From Ruminococcus sp. (GTDB lineage Bacteria; Bacillota; Clostridia; Oscillospirales; Ruminococcaceae), in the NCBI GenBank assembly GCA_021199375.1, contig JAJQIB010000012.1, forward strand, positions 16,066 through 80,065: DNA of 64,000 bases. The letters are read 5' to 3'. How positions within the stretch are numbered: position 1 is the stretch's first letter; every line of letters begins with the position of its first letter. The notes beneath the pieces are model-generated. The model saw only the letters and a program-made list of their open reading frames with translations, was not told the origin of the DNA and did no database searches. The position numbers and the translations under genes were made by a program. Positions 32,143 through 42,066 of this stretch are shown here, piece after piece.

Positions 32143-34920
32143 TTATCGGATGACGACCAAGGACGTTACTCCGCCGCCATACTCATTTAGGCTCTTTGCA
32201 ACAACTGTTATCTGAGCCTCACCTATCATATCCTCACTACATTCAATTTCAGCAGGCTGCGCCCACTCGTTTTCGAAATCAAGACGCTTGCGCCCATTCA
32301 CCCAAACCTCGCATTTGCCCCAAAGCTGATAAAAGTAAATTGTCGGCGCTCTGCCATTTAGCTTCTCTGGAATCGTCACATTTGCTCGATAAAGAGCATA
32401 CCTGCCGACTGCCCCAGCCATCTTTGAGCCATTTCCATGAATCGGAGTAAACGGCTCAAAGCTATTCATATCATTATTTGCAAGCTGCTTGAGCGGATCA
32501 GGATACTCATCGCTTAGCCTTGATGACACTCGCCAGCTATTAACATTAATTTCCTCAATACTTTCTATCACTTCAAGATCTGCTTCACCTGCGTCTGCAA
32601 GCTCAACATCAAGCATGTCACATATAAGTGTACCACATTCTGCTCCAATTGTCAAGTGCTTAGCCCCTCTTTGAGGTCTAATAATAGCCTGCGCTCTGCC
32701 ATTAAAAAGACTTCTCTCAGAACTAACAAAGCTTTCATGACAGTTTGGATCTCCGTTAGCCGCTCCTATAAGCTCGCCGCCTTGTATCATAATATTCATT
32801 TTTGCGCAAAAGTCCGGTACCTCTCTGCCATTGTCATCAACTGCCACAAAATTTACAATTGCCGCATCAAGTCCGCTGTTATTAAGAGGATGAATATTTG
32901 CAAAATCCGCCCTAATCTTAACCGCTTCACCAGTGGTTTCAACGGTATCACGAGCTACCTCTTTTCCGCCGTTAAAGCCTACTAGAGTCAGCGTGCCCTT
33001 TTCATACGGCACCTCCCAATAGGTCTGACTCAGCCTGTCCACATCACGTTTACCAAGACTTACACCGTTTAAATAAAGCTCCGCCTGCTCGCAATTTGTA
33101 TGACTCATCACTCGGATAGCCTCTCCCTCATGTCCGCAATGATTCCAGTGTGGCAAAGCATGGCAAACAGGCTCGTCAGAAAAAATCGCTTTTGCAAGCC
33201 AAAATCCGTCCTTCTCAAAACCGCAAACATCCATCATGCCAAAAAAGCTTGACACGCTCGGATATTCAAATGGTGTAGGCTCGCCAAGATAGTCAAAGCC
33301 CGTCCACATGAATCCACCGGATGCAAATTCGCGGGTATCTATCGTGTTCCAGGTTTCACGAACTGTATTTCCCCAATCAGCGGGATTCTCGTCATAGCAG
33401 GATATCATATGACTCTCATAATCGGTATTATAACAGCCCCTCACCGAAAAAGTTGAAGTCGTTTCGCTTCCTACTATAGGAATGCTCGGATACTTATTAT
33501 GAAACTCGTCGTATATATAAAGCTGATAGTTTATGCCTGCTACATCAAGCACCTGAACTGCACCGACATCTTGACTGACCCCACCGTTCATTGCTCCGGT
33601 GACAAAGCGTGTAGAGTCAAGTGCGCGAATTTCTCTTCTCATGCGTCTAGCCATTCTTTCACCCTGAGGTGTTCCCTGTAACGGCTCCTCATTGAATATA
33701 GACCACATGATAACACTCGGATGATTTCTATCTCTAAGCACCATCGTACGCAGCTCATCAAGGCACTGCTCACTTGTCTCAAATGAGCGGTTCTCATCCA
33801 TAACAAGCATTCCCTCTCGATCACATACATCAAGCAGCTCAGAATGCGGCATTCCATGAGCGCAGCGATAAGCATTACTTCCCATATCTTTAAGCCTGTG
33901 AATTCGATACTCATGTACGCTGTCGGGAATTGCAACACCTATTCCGCCGTGATCCTGATGATTGCAGGTTCCATACAGCTTAACGCTTTTACCGTTTAGG
34001 AAAAAGCCCTTTTGTGCATCAAACTCTATAGTGCGAAATCCAAATGTAGCCTCATCAAAATCACGCACACTATTACCAATTTCAATCCATGCTCTGCAGG
34101 TATAAAGATTCGGATTTTCTGTGTCCCAAAGCTTAGGAGAATCTATTTTGAAGCTAAATCTACAGGTTTTTACATCTCCCGCCAAGATATCGGTTTTTAC
34201 ATTGTCTGAAGCAACGCATTTGCCGCTTTGCTTATCAATTATCTCACAAAACAGTCGAACATCCCTGCGCTGATAGCCCGTGTTTTCAAGTGTAATTTCA
34301 GGAAGTGCATGCCAAGAGTCAAACTCATACATTGTCGGCACATAAATTCCATACCTGGCTATTGCAGCTTCATTTTTTGATACAAGACGAACATGACGAT
34401 AAATTCCTGCTCCCTCGTACCACCAGCCCTCCCAGCTGTCAGCATCCACATAAACGGCAAGAACATTAGGCGTTCTTCCAAAGCTCGCACGATCTGTTAT
34501 ATCAACGCTAAATGGAGCATACGCCGAATAATGCCGCTTTAATATCGAACCATTAAAATAGACAATACAATCCTTTGCAACTCCATCAAACTCAAGAGAA
34601 AGATTACTTCCCTCCAGGCTCTCATCGAGCATAAATTGCTTTCTATACCAAGCCTTGCCCTTTGGCTTGTAGCCCCATGAAGGAGAGCCGTCAAGATCAT
34701 TTTCGAGCTCTACCGACCAATCATGAGGAAGATTTACCCTTCTCCAATCACCTGTTGAAAAGCTAGACTGCGGCACTCCGGGACAAGCACCTGCCTTTGC
34801 GATAGAGTAAACATCACCATGTGAATTTCCAACGCTATTCTTAACATCGCCTAAATGAAATGCCCAATCAGAATCAAGTGAAAACACTCGTCTTACTCGG
34901 TTTATATCCTTGCCATTCAT
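32143..34920 (-). CDS. Glycoside hydrolase family 2, beta-galactosidase type
   Basis: A 925-residue cytoplasmic enzyme with GH2 architecture: N-terminal sugar-binding jelly-roll (about 1-200, including LPHDWSVE and EFDGVAKDCIVYFNG), immunoglobulin-like domain (about 200-300), TIM barrel with the acid/base WSIFNEEP (about 430) and nucleophile Glu in VGSETTS (about 495), and C-terminal beta domains. The organisation is that of shorter LacZ/BgaB-like enzymes, often beta-galactosidases. ATG 34920 follows AGGAGG by 8 nt. An extended -10 (TGTTATAAT) lies about 30 nt upstream. Substrate could also be a galactomannan or xyloglucan side chain. Confidence 0.92.
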   Translation of the reverse strand: MNGKDINRVRRVFSLDSDWAFHLGDVKNSVGNSHGDVYSIAKAGACPGVPQSSFSTGDWRRVNLPHDWSVELENDLDGSPSWGYKPKGKAWYRKQFMLDESLEGSNLSLEFDGVAKDCIVYFNGSILKRHYSAYAPFSVDITDRASFGRTPNVLAVYVDADSWEGWWYEGAGIYRHVRLVSKNEAAIARYGIYVPTMYEFDSWHALPEITLENTGYQRRDVRLFCEIIDKQSGKCVASDNVKTDILAGDVKTCRFSFKIDSPKLWDTENPNLYTCRAWIEIGNSVRDFDEATFGFRTIEFDAQKGFFLNGKSVKLYGTCNHQDHGGIGVAIPDSVHEYRIHRLKDMGSNAYRCAHGMPHSELLDVCDREGMLVMDENRSFETSEQCLDELRTMVLRDRNHPSVIMWSIFNEEPLQGTPQGERMARRMRREIRALDSTRFVTGAMNGGVSQDVGAVQVLDVAGINYQLYIYDEFHNKYPSIPIVGSETTSTFSVRGCYNTDYESHMISCYDENPADWGNTVRETWNTIDTREFASGGFMWTGFDYLGEPTPFEYPSVSSFFGMMDVCGFEKDGFWLAKAIFSDEPVCHALPHWNHCGHEGEAIRVMSHTNCEQAELYLNGVSLGKRDVDRLSQTYWEVPYEKGTLTLVGFNGGKEVARDTVETTGEAVKIRADFANIHPLNNSGLDAAIVNFVAVDDNGREVPDFCAKMNIMIQGGELIGAANGDPNCHESFVSSERSLFNGRAQAIIRPQRGAKHLTIGAECGTLICDMLDVELADAGEADLEVIESIEEINVNSWRVSSRLSDEYPDPLKQLANNDMNSFEPFTPIHGNGSKMAGAVGRYALYRANVTIPEKLNGRAPTIYFYQLWGKCEVWVNGRKRLDFENEWAQPAEIECSEDMIGEAQITVVAKSLNEYGGGVTSLVVIR

Positions 34921-35022
34921 AGCAAATACCTCCTGAAAATATTCTTGATACAATTATAACATCATGTCAATTATTTGTATTGATTTTTTGTGAAAATTCA
35001 TCAAAGCTTTCGTAAACTAAAG

Positions 35023-35057
35023 GAAGCGGCATCTTCTACACCGCTCCCTTTATATTT
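35023..35057 (-). terminator. Hairpin terminator after the Cthe_2159-like gene
   Basis: Minus-strand AAAGGGAGCGG pairs with CCGCTTCCTTT; the following T-tract is short, so the terminator is weak. Confidence 0.6.
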
Positions 35058-35080
35058 CACTCTTCCTATTGCGCTTTAAA

Positions 35081-37072
35081 TTATCTCATCATTCCGCCCA
35101 TGCCGCCGCCCATTCCGGACGAGGTCGAGTTTGATGTGCAGATTGAAGATATTGTGATTTCTCCGCTCTGATCTCCTGCGGAAACTGTATAGGTGCCCTC
35201 TACAAGCTCCTCACAGCTAAACACCACCGACTGATAGGTCTTGTCAAATGTATACGAAAGTATAACATTGCCGCTAGAATCAGTCACCGTAAACTCAGTT
35301 CCGGCTGAAATTGTGGATGAAAAGTCATAGAGCACGTTATACTGTGTGGAATTATCACTGAAGCCCTCTTCCATTCCAACAGCTCCAGCAGCTATAATCG
35401 TGCCACCCGTAATCTGCGCCGTGACGTTTCCGTCACCATAGTCAAGCGCTCCATTTCCGCCATTAGTAGGTCCGCTCACATAAATAGTGCCACCGCTTAC
35501 TACTAAATCTCCATTAGAGTCAAGACCATCACCGTCAGCATCAACCGTTAGTGTGCCGCCGCTTATTTCAAGCATATACTCACCCGAGGAGCTTGTCGAG
35601 AAGCTGTCTCTGCCCATTCTATCGGTTGAACCCGTATCGCTGCCACCTGCTGCATTAAGTCCGTCATCAGATGCAACCACACTTGTATCTCCACCCGAAA
35701 TATAAATGCATAAGCCTTCAATTCCCTCGTAGCTTTGAGTTATATCGATCGTACCACCTGAGATATAAAGCTCAGCATCTGCATGTGCTCCGTCATCTCC
35801 TGAGCTTGCTGTGATAGTACCATCTGTTATGCTAATTGTACCGTTTGAGTGAAGAGAGTCATCTGACGAATCAATGGTAAGCGTGCCGCCGTTTATCTCA
35901 ATTGAGCTTCCAGCCTTTATAGCTTTCGCTGATGTCTCTCCATCTGACGAATCGTCAGTGGACGTTTCAACCAAGACATCGCTCGTTGAAACAGTGTAAG
36001 AGGCACCCGTGTAGCTGTCATCACCAGCTCCGAAGTCTCCGCCCATATCGCCACGTCCGCCGCCTGAGCCTCCTCCTGGAATATCCATATTCATGTCACC
36101 CTTATCCCAGGTGCCCCAGTCGCTGTTAGCGCTTCCATCCGAGTTTGTGCTTGAATTGCTTGAACCGCCGCCTGTGGTTACTGTAATGTCTCCACCGTCA
36201 ATAACAAGCGCAGTTTCAGCCTCAATTCCATCGCCCGTAGCAGTTACATTGATTGTACCACCAGTGATTGACATATATCCAAGAGAGCTATCCTCATCAT
36301 TTGTAGCACGAATTCCGTTAGAGCCCGCTGTAACGGTGATGTTTCCATCGGTAATCTTAACACTATCCTTGCCATAAATTCCACCGGATGATGCCGAAAC
36401 GGTAATATCTCCACCGGTGATAACAAGACTATCCTTGCTGACAATTCCATGCTTGTAATTACCTGTAACCTCAAGCGAGCCACTACCATTTATAGTAAGA
36501 TCGGCACGAGAAAAAATCGCTCCGTCTGTATTGTCATCTGAATCCACAAGAGTATACTCAGAGCCATCTGAGAAGGTGTTTGTTGTACCATCCTCAAGTG
36601 TAAGCGTCACCTTTTCCGCCTTATCGACTAAAAGTGCTGCATGATCCGAATTTGTAACCGTAACACCATTTAACACAAGCTGAATTTCATTTCCCTTGCT
36701 GTGTACGTAAATTTGTCCCTCAAAGCTGCCGCTGAGAATATAGGTTCCTGCCTCGCTTATTGTAAGCGTTCCGTCCTCACACTCAGCTCCATCGCCTGAG
36801 ATATCTGCACTTGTGCCGTCAAGCGCTATTGTTGTCGAGGAGCTTTCATCGTATCCTGTATCCAGGTCTGCCGCATCCACCTCAAGCGCCTCATCTGAAA
36901 TCGAAGTCGTGCTTGAACCTGATGCCGAGTCGGAGGTTGAGGACTGCTCCGATTCATCGCTGTTTGTCCCCTTTAATGAATCAATAAACGAGCATCCTGA
37001 TGCGCTTAGTGCAAGCACCGCTGCCGCTGCTGCCGCAAATGCTCTCATTCCTTTACCTTTATTATACTTCAT
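35081..37072 (-). CDS. Cthe_2159-type carbohydrate-binding lipoprotein (beta-helix)
   Basis: A surface lipoprotein of 663 residues: signal peptide rich in Ala with the lipobox SASGC (Cys about 27), a Ser/Asp linker, then many irregular repeats such as ITISGGDITV, VKITDGNITV and LVVSGGTIYV that form a right-handed beta-helix. The pattern matches the Cthe_2159 family of calcium- and carbohydrate-binding proteins. A Gly-rich insert (about 330-365) and a Gly/Met-rich C-terminus are present. It is the third gene of the VTC-DUF4956 unit, a place often filled by CotH or Cthe_2159 proteins. ATG 37072 follows GAAAGGA by about 8 nt; an ATG three codons earlier is possible. Confidence 0.85.
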   Translation of the reverse strand: MKYNKGKGMRAFAAAAAAVLALSASGCSFIDSLKGTNSDESEQSSTSDSASGSSTTSISDEALEVDAADLDTGYDESSSTTIALDGTSADISGDGAECEDGTLTISEAGTYILSGSFEGQIYVHSKGNEIQLVLNGVTVTNSDHAALLVDKAEKVTLTLEDGTTNTFSDGSEYTLVDSDDNTDGAIFSRADLTINGSGSLEVTGNYKHGIVSKDSLVITGGDITVSASSGGIYGKDSVKITDGNITVTAGSNGIRATNDEDSSLGYMSITGGTINVTATGDGIEAETALVIDGGDITVTTGGGSSNSSTNSDGSANSDWGTWDKGDMNMDIPGGGSGGGRGDMGGDFGAGDDSYTGASYTVSTSDVLVETSTDDSSDGETSAKAIKAGSSIEINGGTLTIDSSDDSLHSNGTISITDGTITASSGDDGAHADAELYISGGTIDITQSYEGIEGLCIYISGGDTSVVASDDGLNAAGGSDTGSTDRMGRDSFSTSSSGEYMLEISGGTLTVDADGDGLDSNGDLVVSGGTIYVSGPTNGGNGALDYGDGNVTAQITGGTIIAAGAVGMEEGFSDNSTQYNVLYDFSSTISAGTEFTVTDSSGNVILSYTFDKTYQSVVFSCEELVEGTYTVSAGDQSGEITISSICTSNSTSSGMGGGMGGMMR

Positions 37073-37116
37073 GCTATTCATCCTTTCTTCCCTTGTATTT
37101 TTTGAAGCCTTACCCA

Positions 37117-37809
37117 TCAAAGCTGCTCCGCCACCTTAGCTACCGCTCTGCCGCAAGAGATTTCCAAATTTCCGTTGCGAGTACGCAGATCGTCAATCAT
37201 AGCCTTTTCCATTGAGTCATCCTTTAAAACTATGGTGTATTCGAGCTTGTAAAGGCTTCCCATATTTGTAGTCTTTACAGTGTCAAGCTCACAGCTCTTG
37301 GTGTATTTTTCAAATATGTCAGCAAAAACTCCGCTATAGTCAAGAGATTCCGGAATAGTAATCTTAAGATGCTTCTCACCATTTGACTGTCCAAAGCCTG
37401 CTATTGAGTAGATTATGTTTATTGCACAAATTATAATTGTAAAAATAATGGCAACACTCAGATACTGTGTACCACACGCAAGACCTACTGCCATTGCAAG
37501 AAAGATAGCGCATATCTCACGAGCCGTTCCGGGAACCGAGCGAAAACGTACAAGGCTAAAGGCTCCCATTACTGCAACTCCTGTGCCAAGATTGCCATTT
37601 ACCATCATGATTACAATTTGTACTATTGCGGGAAGAAGTGCCAGTGTTATAGCAAACCCCTTCGAGGTGTTATGTCCGTGGCAAAAAACCACCGCTATTA
37701 CAAGTCCAAGCACTAATGAAGTAACCGTACACGCAAGAAGTGTACCAAGGCTCATGTCTGTTGATGAAATTGAGAATAGATCGCTTACGCTAGTCGAAAA
37801 ATATGTCAT
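37117..37809 (-). CDS. DUF4956 membrane protein
   Basis: A 230-residue protein with four predicted helices (about 22-42, 50-70, 78-100 and 110-135) and a soluble C-terminal domain of about 80 residues. The segment GAFSLVRFRSVPGTAREI (about 82-99) is the conserved DUF4956 core. The family regularly accompanies VTC-type polyphosphate polymerases, as it does here (33 bp after that gene), suggesting a joint membrane complex; its biochemical role is unknown. ATG 37809 has GAAAGGA upstream. Confidence 0.92.
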   Translation of the reverse strand: MTYFSTSVSDLFSISSTDMSLGTLLACTVTSLVLGLVIAVVFCHGHNTSKGFAITLALLPAIVQIVIMMVNGNLGTGVAVMGAFSLVRFRSVPGTAREICAIFLAMAVGLACGTQYLSVAIIFTIIICAINIIYSIAGFGQSNGEKHLKITIPESLDYSGVFADIFEKYTKSCELDTVKTTNMGSLYKLEYTIVLKDDSMEKAMIDDLRTRNGNLEISCGRAVAKVAEQL

Positions 37810-37842
37810 TGTAATTATTTCCTTTCGTTTATGAATTTCCCT

Positions 37843-38580
37843 TTAGATTGCTCTGCGTGTGACGCTCAGTCCGCTGTGCTTGCCGAGTGCATTTTCGCCC
37901 AGCAATGTAAGATAAGCTTTACCGTACTTTGAGTAGGATGTCGAGTAGATTTTAAGGTCATCTAAAATATCCGACAGCCAAAGAGGCATTGCATCCGGAA
38001 TTTTTATCTCCATAAGCCTCTGACCGTCCTTTAACAGCTCACGTCCGTAAATTCCCTTTGAGGGATCCAAATCAAAGTCACGATAAATTATGTGATTATC
38101 AAAGGTGATTCTAAGATTAGAATCGTCCTTGCCTGAAAAAGCAAGCCTGTGATAGCTAATAAACATTCTTGGCGCTAAATCCTCATAATAATCAAACGCC
38201 CACTTAAGCTCATGCTCAATCTGTGCATTGTGCGGAGTAATCTGTCTGCCGTGAGTAAACTTCATAGCATCATCAAGCGGCATTACGCTGCGCCTTTTAT
38301 AGACAACCCCCTTGTACTTCCTTTTGATTTCCAAAAACACAGTATCTTCGCTAGTCGGTACTCCATAGCTTCTCAGACGAATCTTCTCTTTAAATACCGG
38401 CTTTTCGATTGAAGTACGTATAAGCCTATAATCAGGCGTGTCATAGTAAAGACTAATAATATTGCTCTCGTAAAACTTATCCCTGTTCATATAGTAGGAA
38501 AGCCGTCTAACAAGCTCGTTGTAGGTCGCTTGCTCAAGCAGATACTTCTTTTCGGTTCTCTTAAATACTTCCTGTGCCAT
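37843..38580 (-). CDS. VTC-domain polyphosphate polymerase
   Basis: A 245-residue protein carrying the VTC tunnel domain that makes polyphosphate from ATP in eukaryotic vacuolar transporter chaperones. Visible are FKRTEKKYLL near the start (basic tunnel residues), SLYYDTPDY, KEKIRLRSYG, EIKRKYKGVVYKRR and the closing LMEIKIPDAMP strand (catalytic Glu). Bacterial members occur with DUF4956 proteins, as here. ATG 38580 has GAGAGGTGAT upstream. Confidence 0.92.
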   Translation of the reverse strand: MAQEVFKRTEKKYLLEQATYNELVRRLSYYMNRDKFYESNIISLYYDTPDYRLIRTSIEKPVFKEKIRLRSYGVPTSEDTVFLEIKRKYKGVVYKRRSVMPLDDAMKFTHGRQITPHNAQIEHELKWAFDYYEDLAPRMFISYHRLAFSGKDDSNLRITFDNHIIYRDFDLDPSKGIYGRELLKDGQRLMEIKIPDAMPLWLSDILDDLKIYSTSYSKYGKAYLTLLGENALGKHSGLSVTRRAI

Positions 38581-38687
38581 ACAAATCACCTCTCCTTAAG
38601 ATGCTTTTTTCTTTACAACTTCATTATAAACGCTTTACGTTAACTTTACTTTATCTTTTCGGGTGTTTTCAATACTTTTCAGATGGA

Positions 38688-38720
38688 TTTCATCTTAATT
38701 TCATTTATCTTTACTAATTT
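38688..38720. promoter_or_regulatory. Three tandem 11-bp repeats upstream of the polyphosphate genes
   Basis: On the plus strand TTTCATCTTAA, TTTCATTTATC and TTTACTAATTT follow each other without gaps. Direct repeats at 11-bp pitch are typical of OmpR/PhoB-family regulator sites. It lies about 110 bp upstream of the VTC gene in the 350-bp divergent gap, which otherwise holds only the PFK promoter. Confidence 0.4.
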
Positions 38721-38867
38721 AAGTTGGCTTACACAAGATTAATTATTTACATGAATTCTCATTTCATCATACAATCTCCTCTAATCAATGAACAAAAAAA
38801 GTGCTTTACTTTGTAGCATTAGTGCAATTACATTAGAATAATGGTATAAAAATCGGCAGAATTACCA

Positions 38868-38896
38868 TTGCTAAATTATCTATGATATGGTATAAT
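38868..38896 (+). promoter_or_regulatory. Sigma-A promoter of the phosphofructokinase gene
   Basis: TTGCTA (38868-38873), 17-bp spacer, TATAAT (38891-38896). Confidence 0.75.
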
Positions 38897-38936
38897 ACTA
38901 AGTGAAATCTTTAAAAATAAGAAAGGATGTAAGAAT

Positions 38937-40142
38937 ATGAATATCGCTGTAGCACAATCCGGAGGTCCCACCTGTGCCATAAACGCTTCACTTGTAGGAG
39001 TATTCAAGCAGGCTTTGCAAACAAGCACGATAGATGCTGTGTTCGGAGCGAAAAACGGAATTGAGGGAATTATAAACGATGAGCTTATAGATCTAAAACG
39101 TGTAATTAAAACCAATGAGGATATGGAGCTCTTGCGTCAGACTCCATCAACGGTTTTAGGCTCATGCAGAAGAAAGCTTCCCTCTATCGAGGATGAAGAT
39201 GCACCTAAAGTCTACACTAATATTTTTAATTGTCTTGACAAACACCGAATAGAAGCTTTTTTCTACATTGGCGGAAATGATTCGATGGACACTGTACAAA
39301 AGCTTTCTGAGTATGCGGTAAAAATCGGCTCACAGATTAAATTTGTAGGAATACCAAAAACGATAGATAACGACCTTCCTATAACAGACCACACACCTGG
39401 CTTTGGCTCAGCTGCAAAATATGTAAACGCAACAGTACAGGAGATAATACGTGACAGCTCAGTATATTCAATCGATTCTGTAACGATAATTGAAATCATG
39501 GGACGACACGCAGGCTGGCTCGCAGCATCAACCTGTGTGCTCCGTGCAAATGACGAAATTGCGCCGCATCTAATCTACCTGCCAGAAAGCAGGTTCAGTA
39601 CCGAGCGTTTTCTTGAAGATCTACGCATTGAGCGAGCAAAGCACAAGGCGGTAATAATAGCGGTTTCAGAAGGAATCGAGCTTGAGGGCAGTGAGGCGCA
39701 TATTGACACAATAGATGCCTTTGGTCATAGCAATCTTTCGGGAGTAGGCAAAGCTCTGGAACAGCTTGTGCGAGATAAAATAGGCGGCAAGGTTCGTTCG
39801 ATTGAGCTTAATGTTATGCAGCGCTGTTCAAGTCACATATGCTCAAAAACTGACATTGACGAGGCGGAGCTTATTGGCGGCGAGGCGGTAAAAGCCGCTT
39901 TGCGTGGAGAAACAGGTGTTACTATGGTGTTTAGACGCATATCTGATAAGCCCTATGTGGTAACAATTGAATCCGCACCAACTAATCTTTTGGCAAACAA
40001 AGAAAAGCTATTTCCAACCAAGTGGATAAACGAAAATGGCAACGGAGTCAGCGATGAAGCAATAAAGTACTTCCTACCATTAATACAAGGCGAGGTCAAT
40101 ATTGCCATGAAAAACGGAATGCCAACGCACTTCAAGGTGTGA
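38937..40142 (+). CDS. 6-phosphofructokinase, pyrophosphate-dependent type
   Basis: Phosphorylates fructose 6-phosphate in glycolysis. The 401-residue protein has the PFK fold: AQSGGPTCAINAS (about 6-18), GGNDSMDT (about 113-120) and GIPKTIDNDLP (about 139-149), then MGRHAGWLAA. An Asp follows the GG-N position where ATP enzymes have Gly, and the KTIDND lysine is present; both mark PPi-dependent enzymes. The reaction would then be reversible and save ATP. A monocistronic promoter and AAAGGA site support the start. The exact phosphate donor is inferred from motifs only. Confidence 0.92.
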   Translation: MNIAVAQSGGPTCAINASLVGVFKQALQTSTIDAVFGAKNGIEGIINDELIDLKRVIKTNEDMELLRQTPSTVLGSCRRKLPSIEDEDAPKVYTNIFNCLDKHRIEAFFYIGGNDSMDTVQKLSEYAVKIGSQIKFVGIPKTIDNDLPITDHTPGFGSAAKYVNATVQEIIRDSSVYSIDSVTIIEIMGRHAGWLAASTCVLRANDEIAPHLIYLPESRFSTERFLEDLRIERAKHKAVIIAVSEGIELEGSEAHIDTIDAFGHSNLSGVGKALEQLVRDKIGGKVRSIELNVMQRCSSHICSKTDIDEAELIGGEAVKAALRGETGVTMVFRRISDKPYVVTIESAPTNLLANKEKLFPTKWINENGNGVSDEAIKYFLPLIQGEVNIAMKNGMPTHFKV

Positions 40143-40198
40143 CGCAGGGGGTATGAATTGTATTTTTAAAAGCCTGTAACGACTTATCACGCTTTTAC

Positions 40199-40227
40199 TT
40201 GACATTTTTCCTATTCAGTGGTATAAT
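40199..40227 (+). promoter_or_regulatory. Consensus sigma-A promoter of argS
   Basis: TTGACA (40199-40204), 17-bp spacer, TATAAT (40222-40227). The leader of about 45 nt has only a small CGGG-N6-CCCG hairpin, with no room for a T-box. Confidence 0.9.
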
Positions 40228-40275
40228 GAATATCGGAATATTTCGGGCTAGATCCCGTTTGGAGGAACAAATTTT

Positions 40276-42030
40276 ATGAAGTCATTGACGCAAATACTTT
40301 CTGAAAAGCTATCCGTCGCTTTTGAGGCTTGCAGCTACTCGGCTGAGCTAGGAGCGGTATCGCTTTCGGATCGTCCAGATCTCTGTCAGTTTCAATGCAA
40401 CGGAGCCTTTGCCGGTGCAAAGCTTTATCACAAAGCTCCACGCATGATTGCAGCGGATGTGGTGGACAAGCTTTCGGATGACTGCGACCTTAAAAAAATC
40501 GAGGTTGTAGGTGCGGGTTTTATTAATATTACCCTTACAGATGAATTTCTGCTTTCATTTGTCAAAAAGCTGCTTGAGGATGAAAATCTTGGTATTGAGC
40601 AGTCACAAAAGCACGAAACAATTGTGCTCGACTACGGCGGACCTAACGTGGCTAAGCCACTTCACATAGGACATTTACGCTCGGCGGTAATCGGCGAATC
40701 GCTCAAAAGATTAGCTAAGGCTACCGGACGCAAAACGATAAGTGATGTACATCTTGGCGACTGGGGGCTGCAGATCGGTCTTGTTATTGCTGAGCTGCGT
40801 GAAAGAAATCCCGACTGGGAATGCTTTTCACCTGACTTTGATCCCGATAGCTTTGAAGGCATCAGCATAAGCTCACAGGAGCTAAATGAGATTTATCCAT
40901 TTGCCAGCCAAAAGAGCAAGAACGACGAAGAGTTTAAGGCTAAGGCTCGTGCGGTAACCGCCCAGCTTCAAAAGGGAGATCCCGCCTACACAGCTCTTTG
41001 GCGTGAAATTATAAAGGTATCTGTAGCCGATGTCCGTGCTAACTACGACAAGCTTAATGTATCATTTGATTACTGGTACGGCGAAAGCGATGCGGAAAAA
41101 TATGTTCCTGAGCTGCTAGAGCTTTTGAGTGAAAAGGGACTTATGCACGAAAGCCAGGGCGCAATGGTGGTTGATGTTGCCGAGGATACAGACAAGGTTG
41201 AAATTCCGCCTGTTATTATAAAAAAATCTGACAACTCTAACATCTACGCTACTACAGATCTTGCAACGCTTATTCAGCGTGAGCATGACTTTAATCCGGA
41301 TGAGGTTTGGTATGTGGTTGACGGGCGTCAGAGTCTGCACTTTACGCAGATATTTCGCTGTGCAAAAAAAGCTGAGATTGTGCCGGAGGATGTAAAGCTG
41401 ATTCACATAGGCTATGGCACCATGAACGGCAGTGACGGCAAGCCCTACAAAACTCGTGAGGGCGGAGTCATGAGGCTCTCTGACTTTTACGACACAATAT
41501 ACAATGCTGCTTACGAGCGCACAGCACAGTCTAAATTTAGCCGTGAGGACGAAAAGGCTGAGGTTGCACGCAAGATAACGGTTGCTACAATTAAATTCGG
41601 AGATTTAGTAAACTACTGCATGAAGGACTATGTGTTTGATCTCGACAAGTTTATGGCTCCTGACGGAAAAACCGGCTCCTTCCTGCTTTACACTATCGCA
41701 CGTGTAAATTCAATCCTAAAGAAGGCGGAGGTTAATGAAAGCTTTGACTCAAAGCAGATTTACTCCGACACCGAGCGTGACCTGCTTTTAAAAATTGCGC
41801 TTTCAGGCGAAGCATATTCACTTGCCTATCGTGAAAAAGCTCCAAGCGTCATCTGTGAGAGCGCATACGACCTTGCATCCTGCTTTTCTAAATTCTATCA
41901 TGATAATCACATTCTTACCGAAGAGGATGAGGACAAGAAAAACACATGGCTAAGCATTTGCACAGCAGTTAAAACCGTTATAGAAAAACAGCTTGACGTT
42001 TTGGGAATCGAAACGGTTGAGCTCATGTAA
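40276..42030 (+). CDS. argS: Arginyl-tRNA synthetase
   Basis: Class I aminoacyl-tRNA synthetase charging tRNA-Arg. The 584-residue protein has the N-terminal tRNA-binding domain (about 1-110), the HIGH-type motif in DYGGPNVAKPLHIGHLRS (about 117-134), the conserved SDVHLGDWGLQIG block, and the KTREGGVMRLSDF region that replaces KMSKS in many ArgRS. The C-terminal DALR-type domain contains FLLYTIARVNSI. GGAGGAAC lies 9 nt before the start. The next gene begins 36 bp later. Confidence 0.97.
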   Translation: MKSLTQILSEKLSVAFEACSYSAELGAVSLSDRPDLCQFQCNGAFAGAKLYHKAPRMIAADVVDKLSDDCDLKKIEVVGAGFINITLTDEFLLSFVKKLLEDENLGIEQSQKHETIVLDYGGPNVAKPLHIGHLRSAVIGESLKRLAKATGRKTISDVHLGDWGLQIGLVIAELRERNPDWECFSPDFDPDSFEGISISSQELNEIYPFASQKSKNDEEFKAKARAVTAQLQKGDPAYTALWREIIKVSVADVRANYDKLNVSFDYWYGESDAEKYVPELLELLSEKGLMHESQGAMVVDVAEDTDKVEIPPVIIKKSDNSNIYATTDLATLIQREHDFNPDEVWYVVDGRQSLHFTQIFRCAKKAEIVPEDVKLIHIGYGTMNGSDGKPYKTREGGVMRLSDFYDTIYNAAYERTAQSKFSREDEKAEVARKITVATIKFGDLVNYCMKDYVFDLDKFMAPDGKTGSFLLYTIARVNSILKKAEVNESFDSKQIYSDTERDLLLKIALSGEAYSLAYREKAPSVICESAYDLASCFSKFYHDNHILTEEDEDKKNTWLSICTAVKTVIEKQLDVLGIETVELM

Positions 42031-42066
42031 TACACTATATCTACAATTTACAGAAAGGACATTTAT

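Noticed and set aside
40228..40275. T-box leader before argS
   Set aside because: The leader is only about 45 nt and has no T-box core sequence.
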